Below, piece by piece: positions 27,472 through 35,882 of a DNA stretch of 64,000 nt. The position numbers and the translations under genes are program-made. The DNA is from Zhengella mangrovi (GTDB lineage Bacteria > Pseudomonadota > Alphaproteobacteria > Rhizobiales > Rhizobiaceae): the NCBI RefSeq assembly GCF_002727065.1, contig NZ_PDVP01000003.1, forward strand, positions 124,001 through 188,000, given 5' to 3'. The stretch's first letter is position 1, and each line of letters opens with the position of its first letter. The notes beneath the pieces are model-generated. The model was not told where the DNA came from, searched no databases, and saw nothing but the letters and a program-made list of their open reading frames with translations.

Positions 27472-27663
27472 ATGGGTGAGGTTGTCAATCTGCGCCAGTT
27501 CCGCAAGCGAAAGGACCGGCAGTCCGCGGAGCGTGAAGCTGACGCCAACCGGGTCAAGCACGGCCGCACGAAGGCAGAAAAGACCAGGACGCGGCAGGAG
27601 CGGCAGACGCTCGACCGGCATCTCGATGGTCATCGGCTGACGCCTGACCCGTCGCGGGAATGA
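27472..27663 (+). CDS. DUF4169 family protein
   Basis: A 63-residue basic protein beginning 'MGEVVNLRQFRKRKDRQSAEREADANRVKHGRT' and ending 'LDRHLDGHRLTPD', the DUF4169 pattern. It is very Arg/Lys-rich and probably helical; nucleic-acid or ribosome binding is plausible but unproven. The family start is at 27472; an alternative ATG at 27430 overlaps the sspB stop as ATGA and would add 14 residues. Its stop overlaps the start of the next gene. Confidence 0.8.
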   Translation: MGEVVNLRQFRKRKDRQSAEREADANRVKHGRTKAEKTRTRQERQTLDRHLDGHRLTPDPSRE

Positions 27664-27887
27664 GCGGCGTTCGAAAGCGCTCCGTCACGATTCGCGGCCA
27701 TCGCACGTCTTTTTCTGTCGAGGACGCGTTTTACGCAGAACTTCTGCGCATGGCCAGCGAACAGGCCCTGCCGTTCGCCGCACTCATCGCGCAGGTCGAC
27801 GAGCAGAGGGACCGGCAGACCAACCTGTCATCGGCCCTGCGGCTGGCGGTCTTGAACGATCTCCGAGCGAAGACCGGCGCGCCGTGA
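27660..27887 (+). CDS. Ribbon-helix-helix domain protein
   Basis: A 75-residue protein; 'KRSVTIRGHRTSFSVEDAFYAELLRMASEQALPFAALIAQVDEQR' followed by 'TNLSSALRLAVLNDL' matches the RHH_4 family, where a short beta strand and two helices form a DNA-binding dimer. Its ATG overlaps the DUF4169 stop by four bases, so sspB, DUF4169 and this gene look translationally linked. It may regulate an unknown target or act as a scaffold. Confidence 0.85.
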   Translation: MSGVRKRSVTIRGHRTSFSVEDAFYAELLRMASEQALPFAALIAQVDEQRDRQTNLSSALRLAVLNDLRAKTGAP

Positions 27888-27891
27888 TTGG

Positions 27892-30800
27892 TCAGAACTG
27901 CTTCGGGTTCTGCAGCAGGTCTTCGATGGTCAGCCCCTCGGTTTCGAGCGCCGGCGGCGCCGGCGTCGACGGGGATGACGCGCTCTGCTGCTCCGGCGGG
28001 GCAAGCGGTGCCCGCTGCACGTCCTGCCCTGGGCCGGTCTCCCGCGCCGCTCCGGGCCTGTCCGGGTCGGCAGCCGGATCTACCGGTGCCGCGCCGTCCT
28101 CCGGGGCTTGCTCGTTCAGCCGCTGCTGCGCGGCATCTTCCGCCTTCTGGCGCGCCTCCTCCTCGGCAGCCTGCCGCTCCAGCTCCGCCCGCAGCGCCGC
28201 TTCACGCTTCCTGGCAAGGTCCGAAAAATAGGCAGATTCACGCCGAAGCCGCTGTTTTTCCAACAAAAGCGCCTGCATCGCTTCCACGCGAGCCTGTTCC
28301 TTTTCCAGCGCGCGCTGCGTCAGGAATTGCGACAGTGGCCCCGTGTCGAAGACAAGCCCCTGCTCGCTGGTCCAGCGATAGCCGACGCTGGGCTCCGAAC
28401 CTGCCAGTTCATCGTCGCCGGGATTGAAGGAAAGCGTACCGCCGGCTTCCATCTGTCCGGTGGACAGGTTCGCCGACAGGTCCGCACTCAGGCTTGCTGT
28501 TCCCGCGTCAATCCTCAACGGTGGCGTCCGGATGACGCCGCCGGCAACCGTGAACGCAAAATCGGCCTCCGGCACGCTGAGGCTGCCCGCACGCAGCACT
28601 GGCAGCGCAATCTCCTCGACCTTCGCCTGGTCGATCTGCGGTCCGGCGGCATCGGCACCGGTGACGATCGAAGCATAGGCAGACGCATTGAGACCGCTGA
28701 TCTCGACCGCCTTGACGTTCGCCGTTCCCGACCCGCTAAGCGAAGCGATCAGTCCCTCCGGCGTCTTCCCGCTACCGGAAATGCTGGCCGAGATATCTGC
28801 GGCGCCGCTCAGGGCATCGCCGCCGGCAATCCGCGCCAGGTCGGCGCCGTCGATCCTGACCTGCGTCGACAGGATCGCGTTGCCGCCTGTGTTTGTCAGT
28901 TCGGCAAGACCGCTGATCTTCCCGCCACCGAAATCGGCCGCCAGCGAAGACAGCCGGATCCGGTCTGCTTCAACGCCGATCCGAAGCGTCGCATTTTCCG
29001 CTTTCGGCAACCCGCTCAACGTCAGTTCACCTGCGGTGATGCCGATCTTCGCGTCCAGGGGAATGGCGCCCGCCGGAACGAAGGGATGCTGCAGCCAGGC
29101 ATCGCTTCCAACCATGCTCACGCTGTCCGGGCCAAGCAGCGTGCCGACCAGCGGATCCAGAGCGAGGGATCCCGCGGTCAGGTCGCCGGTCACAGACATT
29201 CGCCCTCCCTCGCCCTTCACTTCCAGGGCCCCGGAGACATCCGTTCCCGCCACCTGCCCTTTCAGTCCGGCAAGGCCGAGAATCCCGTCGCTCCAGGTGA
29301 CCGGGGTTTCCAGCACAGCCGGGAGGCCGATCTCCAGTCCTGGCAATCCATAACCCGTGGCCATCAGCCAGGGCGAGAAATCCTCGCCCTTGGCCTCGCC
29401 CTTGCCGGTCAGTTGCAGGCCGGCATCGGTCTGCCGGGCCGAGCCGCTGAACCGCATGAGCGAGGATGGCCCGGAGATCGTGCCGGAAACCGTATACCCG
29501 TCATCACGCGACCCCCGGATCTGCAGCCCCGTCTCCACCCGGCCGGCAAGACCGATCGGGAGCACCGGCGCGCCCCACGCAGCCAGGATGGCATCACCGT
29601 CCTCGTTTCGCCCCGACAGCGAGACCTGCAGGTCACCGTCGCCGTGCAGGATCGCCCTCGTGCCGACGACGCGCAGGTCCATCTGCGTCCCGCCGGCGGT
29701 GCCCTGCCCCGACACGGTTACGGCGTCGTCTTCCAGCCTTGTGTTCAGGTCGAGCCGGGCATCGCCGAGAAGGCCGGAATAGAGCGACGTGCGGGCGGCA
29801 ATGCCGGAAAGAATCGCGTTCTCCGGGAATCGCCGCGAGAGGACCAAGGCAAGCCCGGCCATGTCGTCGGACAGAACGGTGACATCTGCCGCCCCCGAGC
29901 GGATCGCCGGGAAGCCGTCGAACTGGCCGGTGGCCGACAGGTTCGCCCCTTCCAGCCCTTGGATTGCGAGACGGTCGATGTCCAGGCGACCGCCCTTGAG
30001 CCGGATCGCGGTATCGAGCTTCGCGGCGGTGAGGCCCGAAAATGCGACAGGTCCGGCTTTCAGCTTCAGGTCGAGATCATCCTGGGCGAGCCGGAAATCT
30101 CCACGCTCTCCGAGAAACAGAACCGCCAGCGCGCGCAGTCCATCGAGATCAAGCCCGCCCCCATCCAGTTCGACGATCGATGCCGGCTGTTCGCCCTCCG
30201 GTGACAGCCGGTCGAAGAGGCCGGTGAATTTCACCCCGCCGAGGACGATCTCGAGGTTACGCGCGCTCTGCCTTTCCGTCGACAGGTTGACATCTGCCGA
30301 GAAGCCGGCGGAGCCAAGCCTGCGGATCGTTTCATCGACATCGTCGGTCAGCCAGGACGCAAACCCCGACGGCTGGGCAATGGCAAGGAGAAGCTTGCCA
30401 TCGAAGGAAACCTCGCCGGCATTGCGCAGGATGCCTGACGCTTCCAGCGTTGTCCGTCCCGGGAGCCGCGCGGTGAAGTGCGACAGGGTCCAGCCATCCG
30501 GACGGGGTTGGGCGGTGAAGGAGAGATCACGCACCGTCGTGTCGCCCGCGACAACTGCCGGCAGGGACATGTCGATGGACCCGGCCATGGAAAACCGCGG
30601 CAGCCAGTCCAGGAACGTGCGAAAGGCCGCCAGGCGCGCGGCGAAAGATATGGGTGCACCGGCCGTATCCTTCGCGGGCAGTTGCACCTGCCGGCCTTCC
30701 AGTTTCAGCACGAAACGGGGTTCCCGGCCAAGGTCGATGAATCCGGTCCCCTCGGCGGTATAGGGATCGTCGACTGGTCCGCTTTCGAGCCGGACCGTAT

Positions 30801-31656
30801 CGAGGGCGAGGCTTTCGTGATTGAGCGTGAACCCGCCGGAAAAGCGCAGGTCTGTCCAGGCCGCTTCCTTGTCAATGGAGATGGCGAAGGGCTGTGTCGC
30901 GGCCTCGTCCGCCGTTTCCTCGGCGCGCGGCCCCACCTGGAACGTCCCGGCGTAGCGCGGCGCGCCATCCTCGAAATAGGCATTGCCGTCGGTCTCGAGC
31001 ACGACGGGGAGATCGTCGGGTTCCGCCTGAACACGCAACCGCATCCGCCCTTCCTCGGTGACCGTCCCTGTCGAGATCGAGAATGCTCCCGGGCGCCCGC
31101 CGGCCAAGGCTCTGCCGGCCATGCGCCAGGGGCCTGCCAGGCTGTCCGCCGACAGCGTGGCGTTGATATCGGCAATGGTCTGGTCGGTCCCGCTGGCAGC
31201 ATGCCGCACGACCACCATGCCGTTGATGATTTGCACGTTTTCAAGCGTGATATCGGACACGCCGGCCGGCGCCTGCGGACGGATCGCCCAGTCGAGCACG
31301 CCCGTGTCGTCCACCGCGATCGTCAGGTGCGGTTCGTTGAGACGCATGTCGAAAATCAGGATCTCGCCGCGCAGGAACGGCGACAGTTCCGCGTCCATCG
31401 AGAAGCTTTTCGCCGTCATCGCGGGCGGACCGCCATCGACGCCAGCCACGCTCACATCGGAAAAGCTCACCGATGGGAACGGCAGGAGGCGGGCCGATGC
31501 CTGCCCGCCGACCGTCACCTTGCGACCGAGAATGCGGCTCGCCTCGCGTTCGAAATCGGCGCGATAGCTGGTCCAGTTGATGAACGGCGGCAGCACCAGC
31601 GCCGCCGCGAGGACGAGAACGAGCAGACCACCGATAAGGACAAAGAGCCGGTTCAG
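27892..31656 (-). CDS. AsmA-family protein, probable CTG start
   Basis: A very large AsmA-like protein, 1254 residues from the proposed start. The body from 'PPFINWTSYRADFEREASRILGRKVTVGGQASARLLPFPSVSFSDV' is a typical AsmA N-terminus, followed by long beta-rich repeats and an Ala/Glu/Arg coiled C-terminus near 1140. AsmA proteins span the periplasm and are linked to phospholipid transport and outer-membrane homeostasis. The required membrane anchor, 'NRLFVLIGGLLVLVLAAALVLPP', lies upstream of the first ATG/GTG/TTG: the only plausible start is CTG at 31656, with CCGGAGTG at SD distance. A GTG at 31596 would cut the anchor in half. Confidence 0.88.
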   Translation of the reverse strand: MNRLFVLIGGLLVLVLAAALVLPPFINWTSYRADFEREASRILGRKVTVGGQASARLLPFPSVSFSDVSVAGVDGGPPAMTAKSFSMDAELSPFLRGEILIFDMRLNEPHLTIAVDDTGVLDWAIRPQAPAGVSDITLENVQIINGMVVVRHAASGTDQTIADINATLSADSLAGPWRMAGRALAGGRPGAFSISTGTVTEEGRMRLRVQAEPDDLPVVLETDGNAYFEDGAPRYAGTFQVGPRAEETADEAATQPFAISIDKEAAWTDLRFSGGFTLNHESLALDTVRLESGPVDDPYTAEGTGFIDLGREPRFVLKLEGRQVQLPAKDTAGAPISFAARLAAFRTFLDWLPRFSMAGSIDMSLPAVVAGDTTVRDLSFTAQPRPDGWTLSHFTARLPGRTTLEASGILRNAGEVSFDGKLLLAIAQPSGFASWLTDDVDETIRRLGSAGFSADVNLSTERQSARNLEIVLGGVKFTGLFDRLSPEGEQPASIVELDGGGLDLDGLRALAVLFLGERGDFRLAQDDLDLKLKAGPVAFSGLTAAKLDTAIRLKGGRLDIDRLAIQGLEGANLSATGQFDGFPAIRSGAADVTVLSDDMAGLALVLSRRFPENAILSGIAARTSLYSGLLGDARLDLNTRLEDDAVTVSGQGTAGGTQMDLRVVGTRAILHGDGDLQVSLSGRNEDGDAILAAWGAPVLPIGLAGRVETGLQIRGSRDDGYTVSGTISGPSSLMRFSGSARQTDAGLQLTGKGEAKGEDFSPWLMATGYGLPGLEIGLPAVLETPVTWSDGILGLAGLKGQVAGTDVSGALEVKGEGGRMSVTGDLTAGSLALDPLVGTLLGPDSVSMVGSDAWLQHPFVPAGAIPLDAKIGITAGELTLSGLPKAENATLRIGVEADRIRLSSLAADFGGGKISGLAELTNTGGNAILSTQVRIDGADLARIAGGDALSGAADISASISGSGKTPEGLIASLSGSGTANVKAVEISGLNASAYASIVTGADAAGPQIDQAKVEEIALPVLRAGSLSVPEADFAFTVAGGVIRTPPLRIDAGTASLSADLSANLSTGQMEAGGTLSFNPGDDELAGSEPSVGYRWTSEQGLVFDTGPLSQFLTQRALEKEQARVEAMQALLLEKQRLRRESAYFSDLARKREAALRAELERQAAEEEARQKAEDAAQQRLNEQAPEDGAAPVDPAADPDRPGAARETGPGQDVQRAPLAPPEQQSASSPSTPAPPALETEGLTIEDLLQNPKQF

Positions 31657-31723
31657 GACGACACTCCGGAAATGGGACTTGTTTCTAGCAGATTATCGCG
31701 CGCAAGGTGTCGGGAAAGAGGCA

Positions 31724-33136
31724 TCAGGCCGGCGGCAGGACCTTTCCGGGGTTCATGATGTTGAGCGGATCGAGGGCACCCTTGATGGCCCGCATCGTGT
31801 CGACCGCCGCGCCAAGTTCCAGTTGCAGGAAGCGCTGCTTGCCCTGCCCTATGCCATGCTCCCCGGTGCATGTCCCTTCCATGGCGATGGCCCGCAGGTT
31901 CAGGCGTTCCACGAAGGCCTCGGCAGCCTCGATCTCGGCCTTGTTGTCCATGTCGAGCAGCAGGAGCACGTGGAAATTGCCGTCACCGGCATGACCGACG
32001 ATGGGCGCGACGAGCCCATGCTCGGCGATGTCGGCCTCGGTTTCCGACACGCACTCGGCCAGGCGCGAGATCGGAACGCAGACGTCCGTCGAGATCCCGC
32101 GGCAGCCGGGCCGCAGGGCAAGCCCGGCGAAATAGGCATTGTGGCGCGCCTTCCAGAGCTTGTTCCGCTCTTCGGCAACCGTCGTCCAGATGAAGGGGCC
32201 ACCACCCAGTTCTTCGGCGATTTCGCCGAAGGATTCGGCCTGCTCCTCCACCCCGGTGTCCGACCCGTGGAACTCGAGGAACAGGCAGGGGCTTTCCGGG
32301 TAGTCGAGGTTCGAATAGGCGTTCAGCGACTTCACGGAAAGCGCGTTCAGCAGTTCGATCCTGGCGACCGGGATGCCCATCTGGATCGTCATGATAACCG
32401 CCTGGCAGGCGGCTTCAAGGCTGGGGAACGGACACACGCCGCCCGAGATCGCCTGCGGGATGCCATAGAGCTTCAGCGTCAGCGAGGTGATGATGCCGAG
32501 CGTGCCTTCAGATCCGACCAGAAGGCGCGTCAGGTCATAGCCGGCAGACGTCTTGCGCGCCCGCTTCGCCGTGGTGATTTCGCGCCCATTGGCCATGACG
32601 GCGGTCATCGCCAGAACGTTTTCGCGCATGGTGCCATACCGCACCGCGTTCGTGCCCGACGCCCGGGTCGAGGCCATGCCGCCAAGCGAGGCGTTGGCGC
32701 CGGGGTCGATGGGAAAGAACAGGCCGGTGTCGCGGAGATGATCGTTCAGTTGCTCCCGGGTGACACCGGGTTCGACAACGACGTCAAGGTCATCCTGGCT
32801 CACCTTGAGGATTCGGTTCATGCGGGACACATCGACGGATATGCCGCCGGCCGGTGCGTTCACATGCCCTTCCAGCGACGTGCCCGTTCCGAAGGGGATG
32901 ATCGGCACCCGGTATTCCATGCAGACCTGCACGATGTCCTGAACATCGGTCGAGTTCTCGGCGAAAACGACGCCATCGGGCAATTGGGCCGGCAGGTAGG
33001 TCATCGTATGTGCGTGCTGTTCGCGAATCGCGTGACCTGTCTGGAACCGCTCTCCGAACCGCTGCTTCAGAATTCCCACCGCTGCGGCGATTCCGTCGTC
33101 ATTGCGTTCGGCCGCGTGCAAATCCGCCAGTGCCAT
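31724..33136 (-). CDS. FAD-linked oxidase, D-lactate dehydrogenase-like
   Basis: A 470-residue flavoprotein of the FAD_binding_4 / FAD-oxidase_C family. The PP-loop FAD site is 'VPIIPFGTGTSLEGHVNAPAGGISVDVSRM' followed by 'VVVEPGVTREQLNDHLRDTGLFFPIDPGANASLGGM'; the C-terminal half has 'VGHAGDGNFHVLLL' and 'CTGEHGIGQGKQRFL' with the His residues of the active site. It oxidises a D-2-hydroxyacid such as D-lactate or glycolate; the exact substrate is not readable. GGGGAG precedes the ATG at 33136. Divergent from the thioesterase. Confidence 0.92.
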   Translation of the reverse strand: MALADLHAAERNDDGIAAAVGILKQRFGERFQTGHAIREQHAHTMTYLPAQLPDGVVFAENSTDVQDIVQVCMEYRVPIIPFGTGTSLEGHVNAPAGGISVDVSRMNRILKVSQDDLDVVVEPGVTREQLNDHLRDTGLFFPIDPGANASLGGMASTRASGTNAVRYGTMRENVLAMTAVMANGREITTAKRARKTSAGYDLTRLLVGSEGTLGIITSLTLKLYGIPQAISGGVCPFPSLEAACQAVIMTIQMGIPVARIELLNALSVKSLNAYSNLDYPESPCLFLEFHGSDTGVEEQAESFGEIAEELGGGPFIWTTVAEERNKLWKARHNAYFAGLALRPGCRGISTDVCVPISRLAECVSETEADIAEHGLVAPIVGHAGDGNFHVLLLLDMDNKAEIEAAEAFVERLNLRAIAMEGTCTGEHGIGQGKQRFLQLELGAAVDTMRAIKGALDPLNIMNPGKVLPPA

Positions 33137-33283
33137 TGTGTTTTCTCCCCGTTCACGAGCATTTCCGGCTGACAACCGGGCACCGCTCGCTTGATTGCAG
33201 CGGCCGCAATCTGGCATGACGAGACGACAGAGAAAAGCCGTGACCGTCCTAACGCCGGCGCCGGTGCCCTGCAAGGAGGAAGC

Positions 33284-33784
33284 ATGACCGAAGCAAAACC
33301 GTTCATTTCATCTGTCCTTGCCGTGGAGCCCGCCTGGATCGACTACAATGGCCACATGAACATGGCCTATTACAACGTCCTGTTCGATCGCTGTGCGGAC
33401 GAGGCCTTTGCAGAGTTCGGCGTCAGCGCGGACTATGTCCGGGACCGCGGCATGAGCGTCTTCACCGCGGAGATACACGTCTGCTACGTCCGCGAACTGC
33501 ACGAAGGCGACAAGGTCACCGTCAGCTTCCAGATGCTCGATCATGACGACAAGCGGATTCGCGTCTACCAGGAAATCCGCCACGAGGACGGCTGGCTGGC
33601 AGCGACTGGCGAGGCCCTGTCGCTGCATGTTGACATGAGCGGCCCGAAGGTCACGCCCTTCCCGGACGACGTGAAGGAAAAGGTGCAAGCCATGCAGGCC
33701 CGCCACGCAACGCTCCCGATGCCGGAACGGGCCGGTCGCTCGATCGCGATCAAGCGAAAGCCGGAAACAGCCGCGTCCGAATGA
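33284..33784 (+). CDS. Hot-dog fold acyl-CoA thioesterase
   Basis: A 166-residue single hot-dog thioesterase. 'EPAWIDYNGHMNMAYYNVLFDRCADEAF' carries the Asp-Tyr-Asn-Gly-His-Met-Asn motif of the 4-hydroxybenzoyl-CoA/betainyl-CoA thioesterase group; 'EIHVCYVRELHEGDKVTV' is the second strand pair. It hydrolyses an acyl-CoA in the cytoplasm. The DYNGHMN form is typical of betainyl-CoA enzymes linked to carnitine use, but no carnitine genes are nearby. AAGGAGG lies perfectly before the ATG. Confidence 0.88.
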   Translation: MTEAKPFISSVLAVEPAWIDYNGHMNMAYYNVLFDRCADEAFAEFGVSADYVRDRGMSVFTAEIHVCYVRELHEGDKVTVSFQMLDHDDKRIRVYQEIRHEDGWLAATGEALSLHVDMSGPKVTPFPDDVKEKVQAMQARHATLPMPERAGRSIAIKRKPETAASE

Positions 33785-33792
33785 CAGCGGAA

Positions 33793-33812
33793 GCGGCCCG
33801 GGCCCGGGCCGC
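33793..33812. terminator. 20-bp GC-only palindrome between convergent genes
   Basis: A perfect dyad, arm GCGGCCCGGG with its complement, occupies nearly all of the 31-bp gap between the thioesterase stop (33784) and the ClC channel stop (33816). Read from either side it is a ten-pair GC hairpin potential with no T tract. Its place suggests a bidirectional 3'-end element. Confidence 0.5.
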
Positions 33813-33815
33813 CCG

Positions 33816-35621
33816 TCAGCTGTAGTGGTTCTTCACCAGCGCCGTGGCCAGTTCTTCCCGGTCGATCACGCCGAGCACGTCCTCCGGCCGGGGAACGCCG
33901 GCGTGGGAACCGTCGATGACGATGGCGCAGGTCCGGTCGCGCCGGCTCATGCGCGTCACGACATCGTTCAGCGTGTTCCGGCTCGTCGCGATGACGAAAT
34001 CGGTGCGCATGATGTCGCCGAGCGTCTGGTTCGTGAACCGGTCGGCCTGGTAGGGAATGGTCCCAAAGCGGACATAGCCACCGATCCTCGGACCATTCGC
34101 GACGATCACTTCCTTGACCGGGTCATGGCCCAGTTGCTCCAGGGCGGCACGCACCGGCAGGTCGGCAGAAAGGATGTGGAAATCCTTGTTCATGATTTCG
34201 CGCGCCTGCTGCACGAGCAGCATGTTCGTCGTGCGGTCGGTGGGAATGGCGCGTCCGCGCTTGCGCAGCTTGATCGTGTAAATGTCGTTGACGACCAGCG
34301 CGCGGCGGATGCCGAGCGCGATGGCAACCGCCAGCACGAGCGGCAGGATGATGTTGTAGTCCCGCGTCATCTCGAAGATCATGACGATCGCGGTCATCGC
34401 GGCGCTGGTCCCGGCACCGACCATGGCCCCCATGCCGATCATGGCGAAGACCTCGACCGACAGGTTGGCGTTCGGGAACAGCGCGATGCCGATCACGCCG
34501 ATAGCCCCACCGAGCGTCGCGCCCATGAACAGGCTGGGCGAGAAGATTCCGCCCGATGCCCCGGCCCCGAGACTGACGGTCGTGGCCAGCAGCTTGCCGG
34601 CAAAGAGCAGCAGGAGAAGAACGGCCGTCAGCGTGGTGCTGGAGAGGATTTCCTGGATCGTGGCATAGCCGACGCTGAGCACGTGGTAATGCCCCATGAA
34701 CATCATGTAGCCGTAGCCGAGTAGACCGACAAACGTCATGCCGATGACGTTCTGCAGGTAGGGACCGCCGGGAATCTTCTCGAAATTGTCTTCCATGAAT
34801 TCCAGCACGATCACGAAAAGCCAGGCCGCGATGCCGACGGCGATGCCGGTGAAGGCCGCCAGCCCGATTTCGGTAAAATTGACGGCCGACGGCTGGGGCA
34901 ACTGCTTCCAGAGCGGGATGTAGAAGGTGGCCTCGGCGCCCATGACGAGGCGGTAGGCATAGGTCGACGTCGCGGTTGCCGCGACCACCGGCAGGAAGGA
35001 GCGCGGCGAGATTTCCGGCAACAGGACTTCGACCGCGAACAGCACGCCGCCGAGTGGCGTGTTGAAGGTTGCCGCGATGCCCGCGCCGGCGCCCGCGGCC
35101 AGCAGGATGATCTTCTGGGACCGTATCAGCCCCAGCCGCCGGCCGAAGGTGGATCCGAAGGACGAACCGATCTGGATGATCGGTCCCTCGCGGCCAACGG
35201 AAGCACCTGTCCCGATCGAGATGGCCGACGCCAGCGATTTCGCCACGGCGACGATGCCGCGCACGTTTCCGCCCTGGTGGTATATGGCGTACATCACCTC
35301 CGGCACGCCATGCCCCTTGGCCTCCGGCGCGAAGGTCTGCACGATCCAGACAACGATGAGCCCGCCGATGACCGGCACCAGGATGATGCCCGCGCCCCAC
35401 ACGCTGGGATCGCCGTACTTGTTCGGCTCCAGTTCGGGCGAGATGATCCCGTAGAAGGAAAAGTTGTAGATCAGCGCGATGAGAAACTTGAACCCGATTG
35501 CGCCGAGCGCGGCGACGAGACCGACGAGAAACGCATAAAAGGTGAGAATGGGAAGTGTCGCTTCGCGCTCTCCGGGCTTGGGGGCCTCGGAAAGGGCGTC
35601 GGTCTTGGCTGTCGTGGTCAT
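33816..35621 (-). CDS. ClC-family chloride channel/antiporter with CBS domains
   Basis: A 601-residue membrane protein. The selectivity motifs are 'GHGVPEV' (His in place of the usual Ser/Lys), 'GREGPIIQIGSSFG' with the gating glutamate (GREGP), and 'GGIFSPSLFMG'. Eighteen helices are followed by a C-terminal pair of CBS domains (about 460-595), which in relatives bind nucleotides and gate transport. It moves Cl- (or another halide/nitrate) across the inner membrane, possibly as a Cl-/H+ exchanger; the gating glutamate allows this. Divergent from the kinase-like gene. Confidence 0.94.
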   Translation of the reverse strand: MTTTAKTDALSEAPKPGEREATLPILTFYAFLVGLVAALGAIGFKFLIALIYNFSFYGIISPELEPNKYGDPSVWGAGIILVPVIGGLIVVWIVQTFAPEAKGHGVPEVMYAIYHQGGNVRGIVAVAKSLASAISIGTGASVGREGPIIQIGSSFGSTFGRRLGLIRSQKIILLAAGAGAGIAATFNTPLGGVLFAVEVLLPEISPRSFLPVVAATATSTYAYRLVMGAEATFYIPLWKQLPQPSAVNFTEIGLAAFTGIAVGIAAWLFVIVLEFMEDNFEKIPGGPYLQNVIGMTFVGLLGYGYMMFMGHYHVLSVGYATIQEILSSTTLTAVLLLLLFAGKLLATTVSLGAGASGGIFSPSLFMGATLGGAIGVIGIALFPNANLSVEVFAMIGMGAMVGAGTSAAMTAIVMIFEMTRDYNIILPLVLAVAIALGIRRALVVNDIYTIKLRKRGRAIPTDRTTNMLLVQQAREIMNKDFHILSADLPVRAALEQLGHDPVKEVIVANGPRIGGYVRFGTIPYQADRFTNQTLGDIMRTDFVIATSRNTLNDVVTRMSRRDRTCAIVIDGSHAGVPRPEDVLGVIDREELATALVKNHYS

Positions 35622-35882
35622 GGGTGCTTCGTTTCCGTTGAAAGGACGGACCGGGCTGGTGGCCTTCGGTTAGAGCAACCCGCAGGGTCAAGGCAAGGGG
35701 GGATTGCCGTAAAGTCGCTGATTTCGCGTTTTTTCCGCCAGAATGAGGGCCGGCAGGATCATTCCGGCGAACAAACGCCCTCCGCCTGTCCGTGGGCCTG
35801 CTTGCCTTTTTGCACCGGTCCGGGCCTTTCATTTCGCGCAAAGAGCGACTAGAGGAAGCCGGCAAGCGAACAACCGGGTTCC
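35622..35882. other. Intergenic region between clc and kinase-like gene
   Basis: This 261-bp divergent gap holds the promoters of both flanking genes. I read both strands and see no open frame with a ribosome site, tRNA, or strong hairpin. A TTGACC near 35690 on the minus strand could be a -35, without a convincing -10. Confidence 0.5.

Noticed and set aside
28108-30204. A 698-codon plus-strand open frame opposite the AsmA gene
   Set aside because: Its translation is Arg/Gly/Pro-rich with no domain signature; the other strand encodes the AsmA repeats.
35640-35700. MerR-type operator upstream of the ClC gene
   Set aside because: CTTGACCCTGCGGGTTG looks like half of a metal-responsive operator but lacks the matching dyad arm.
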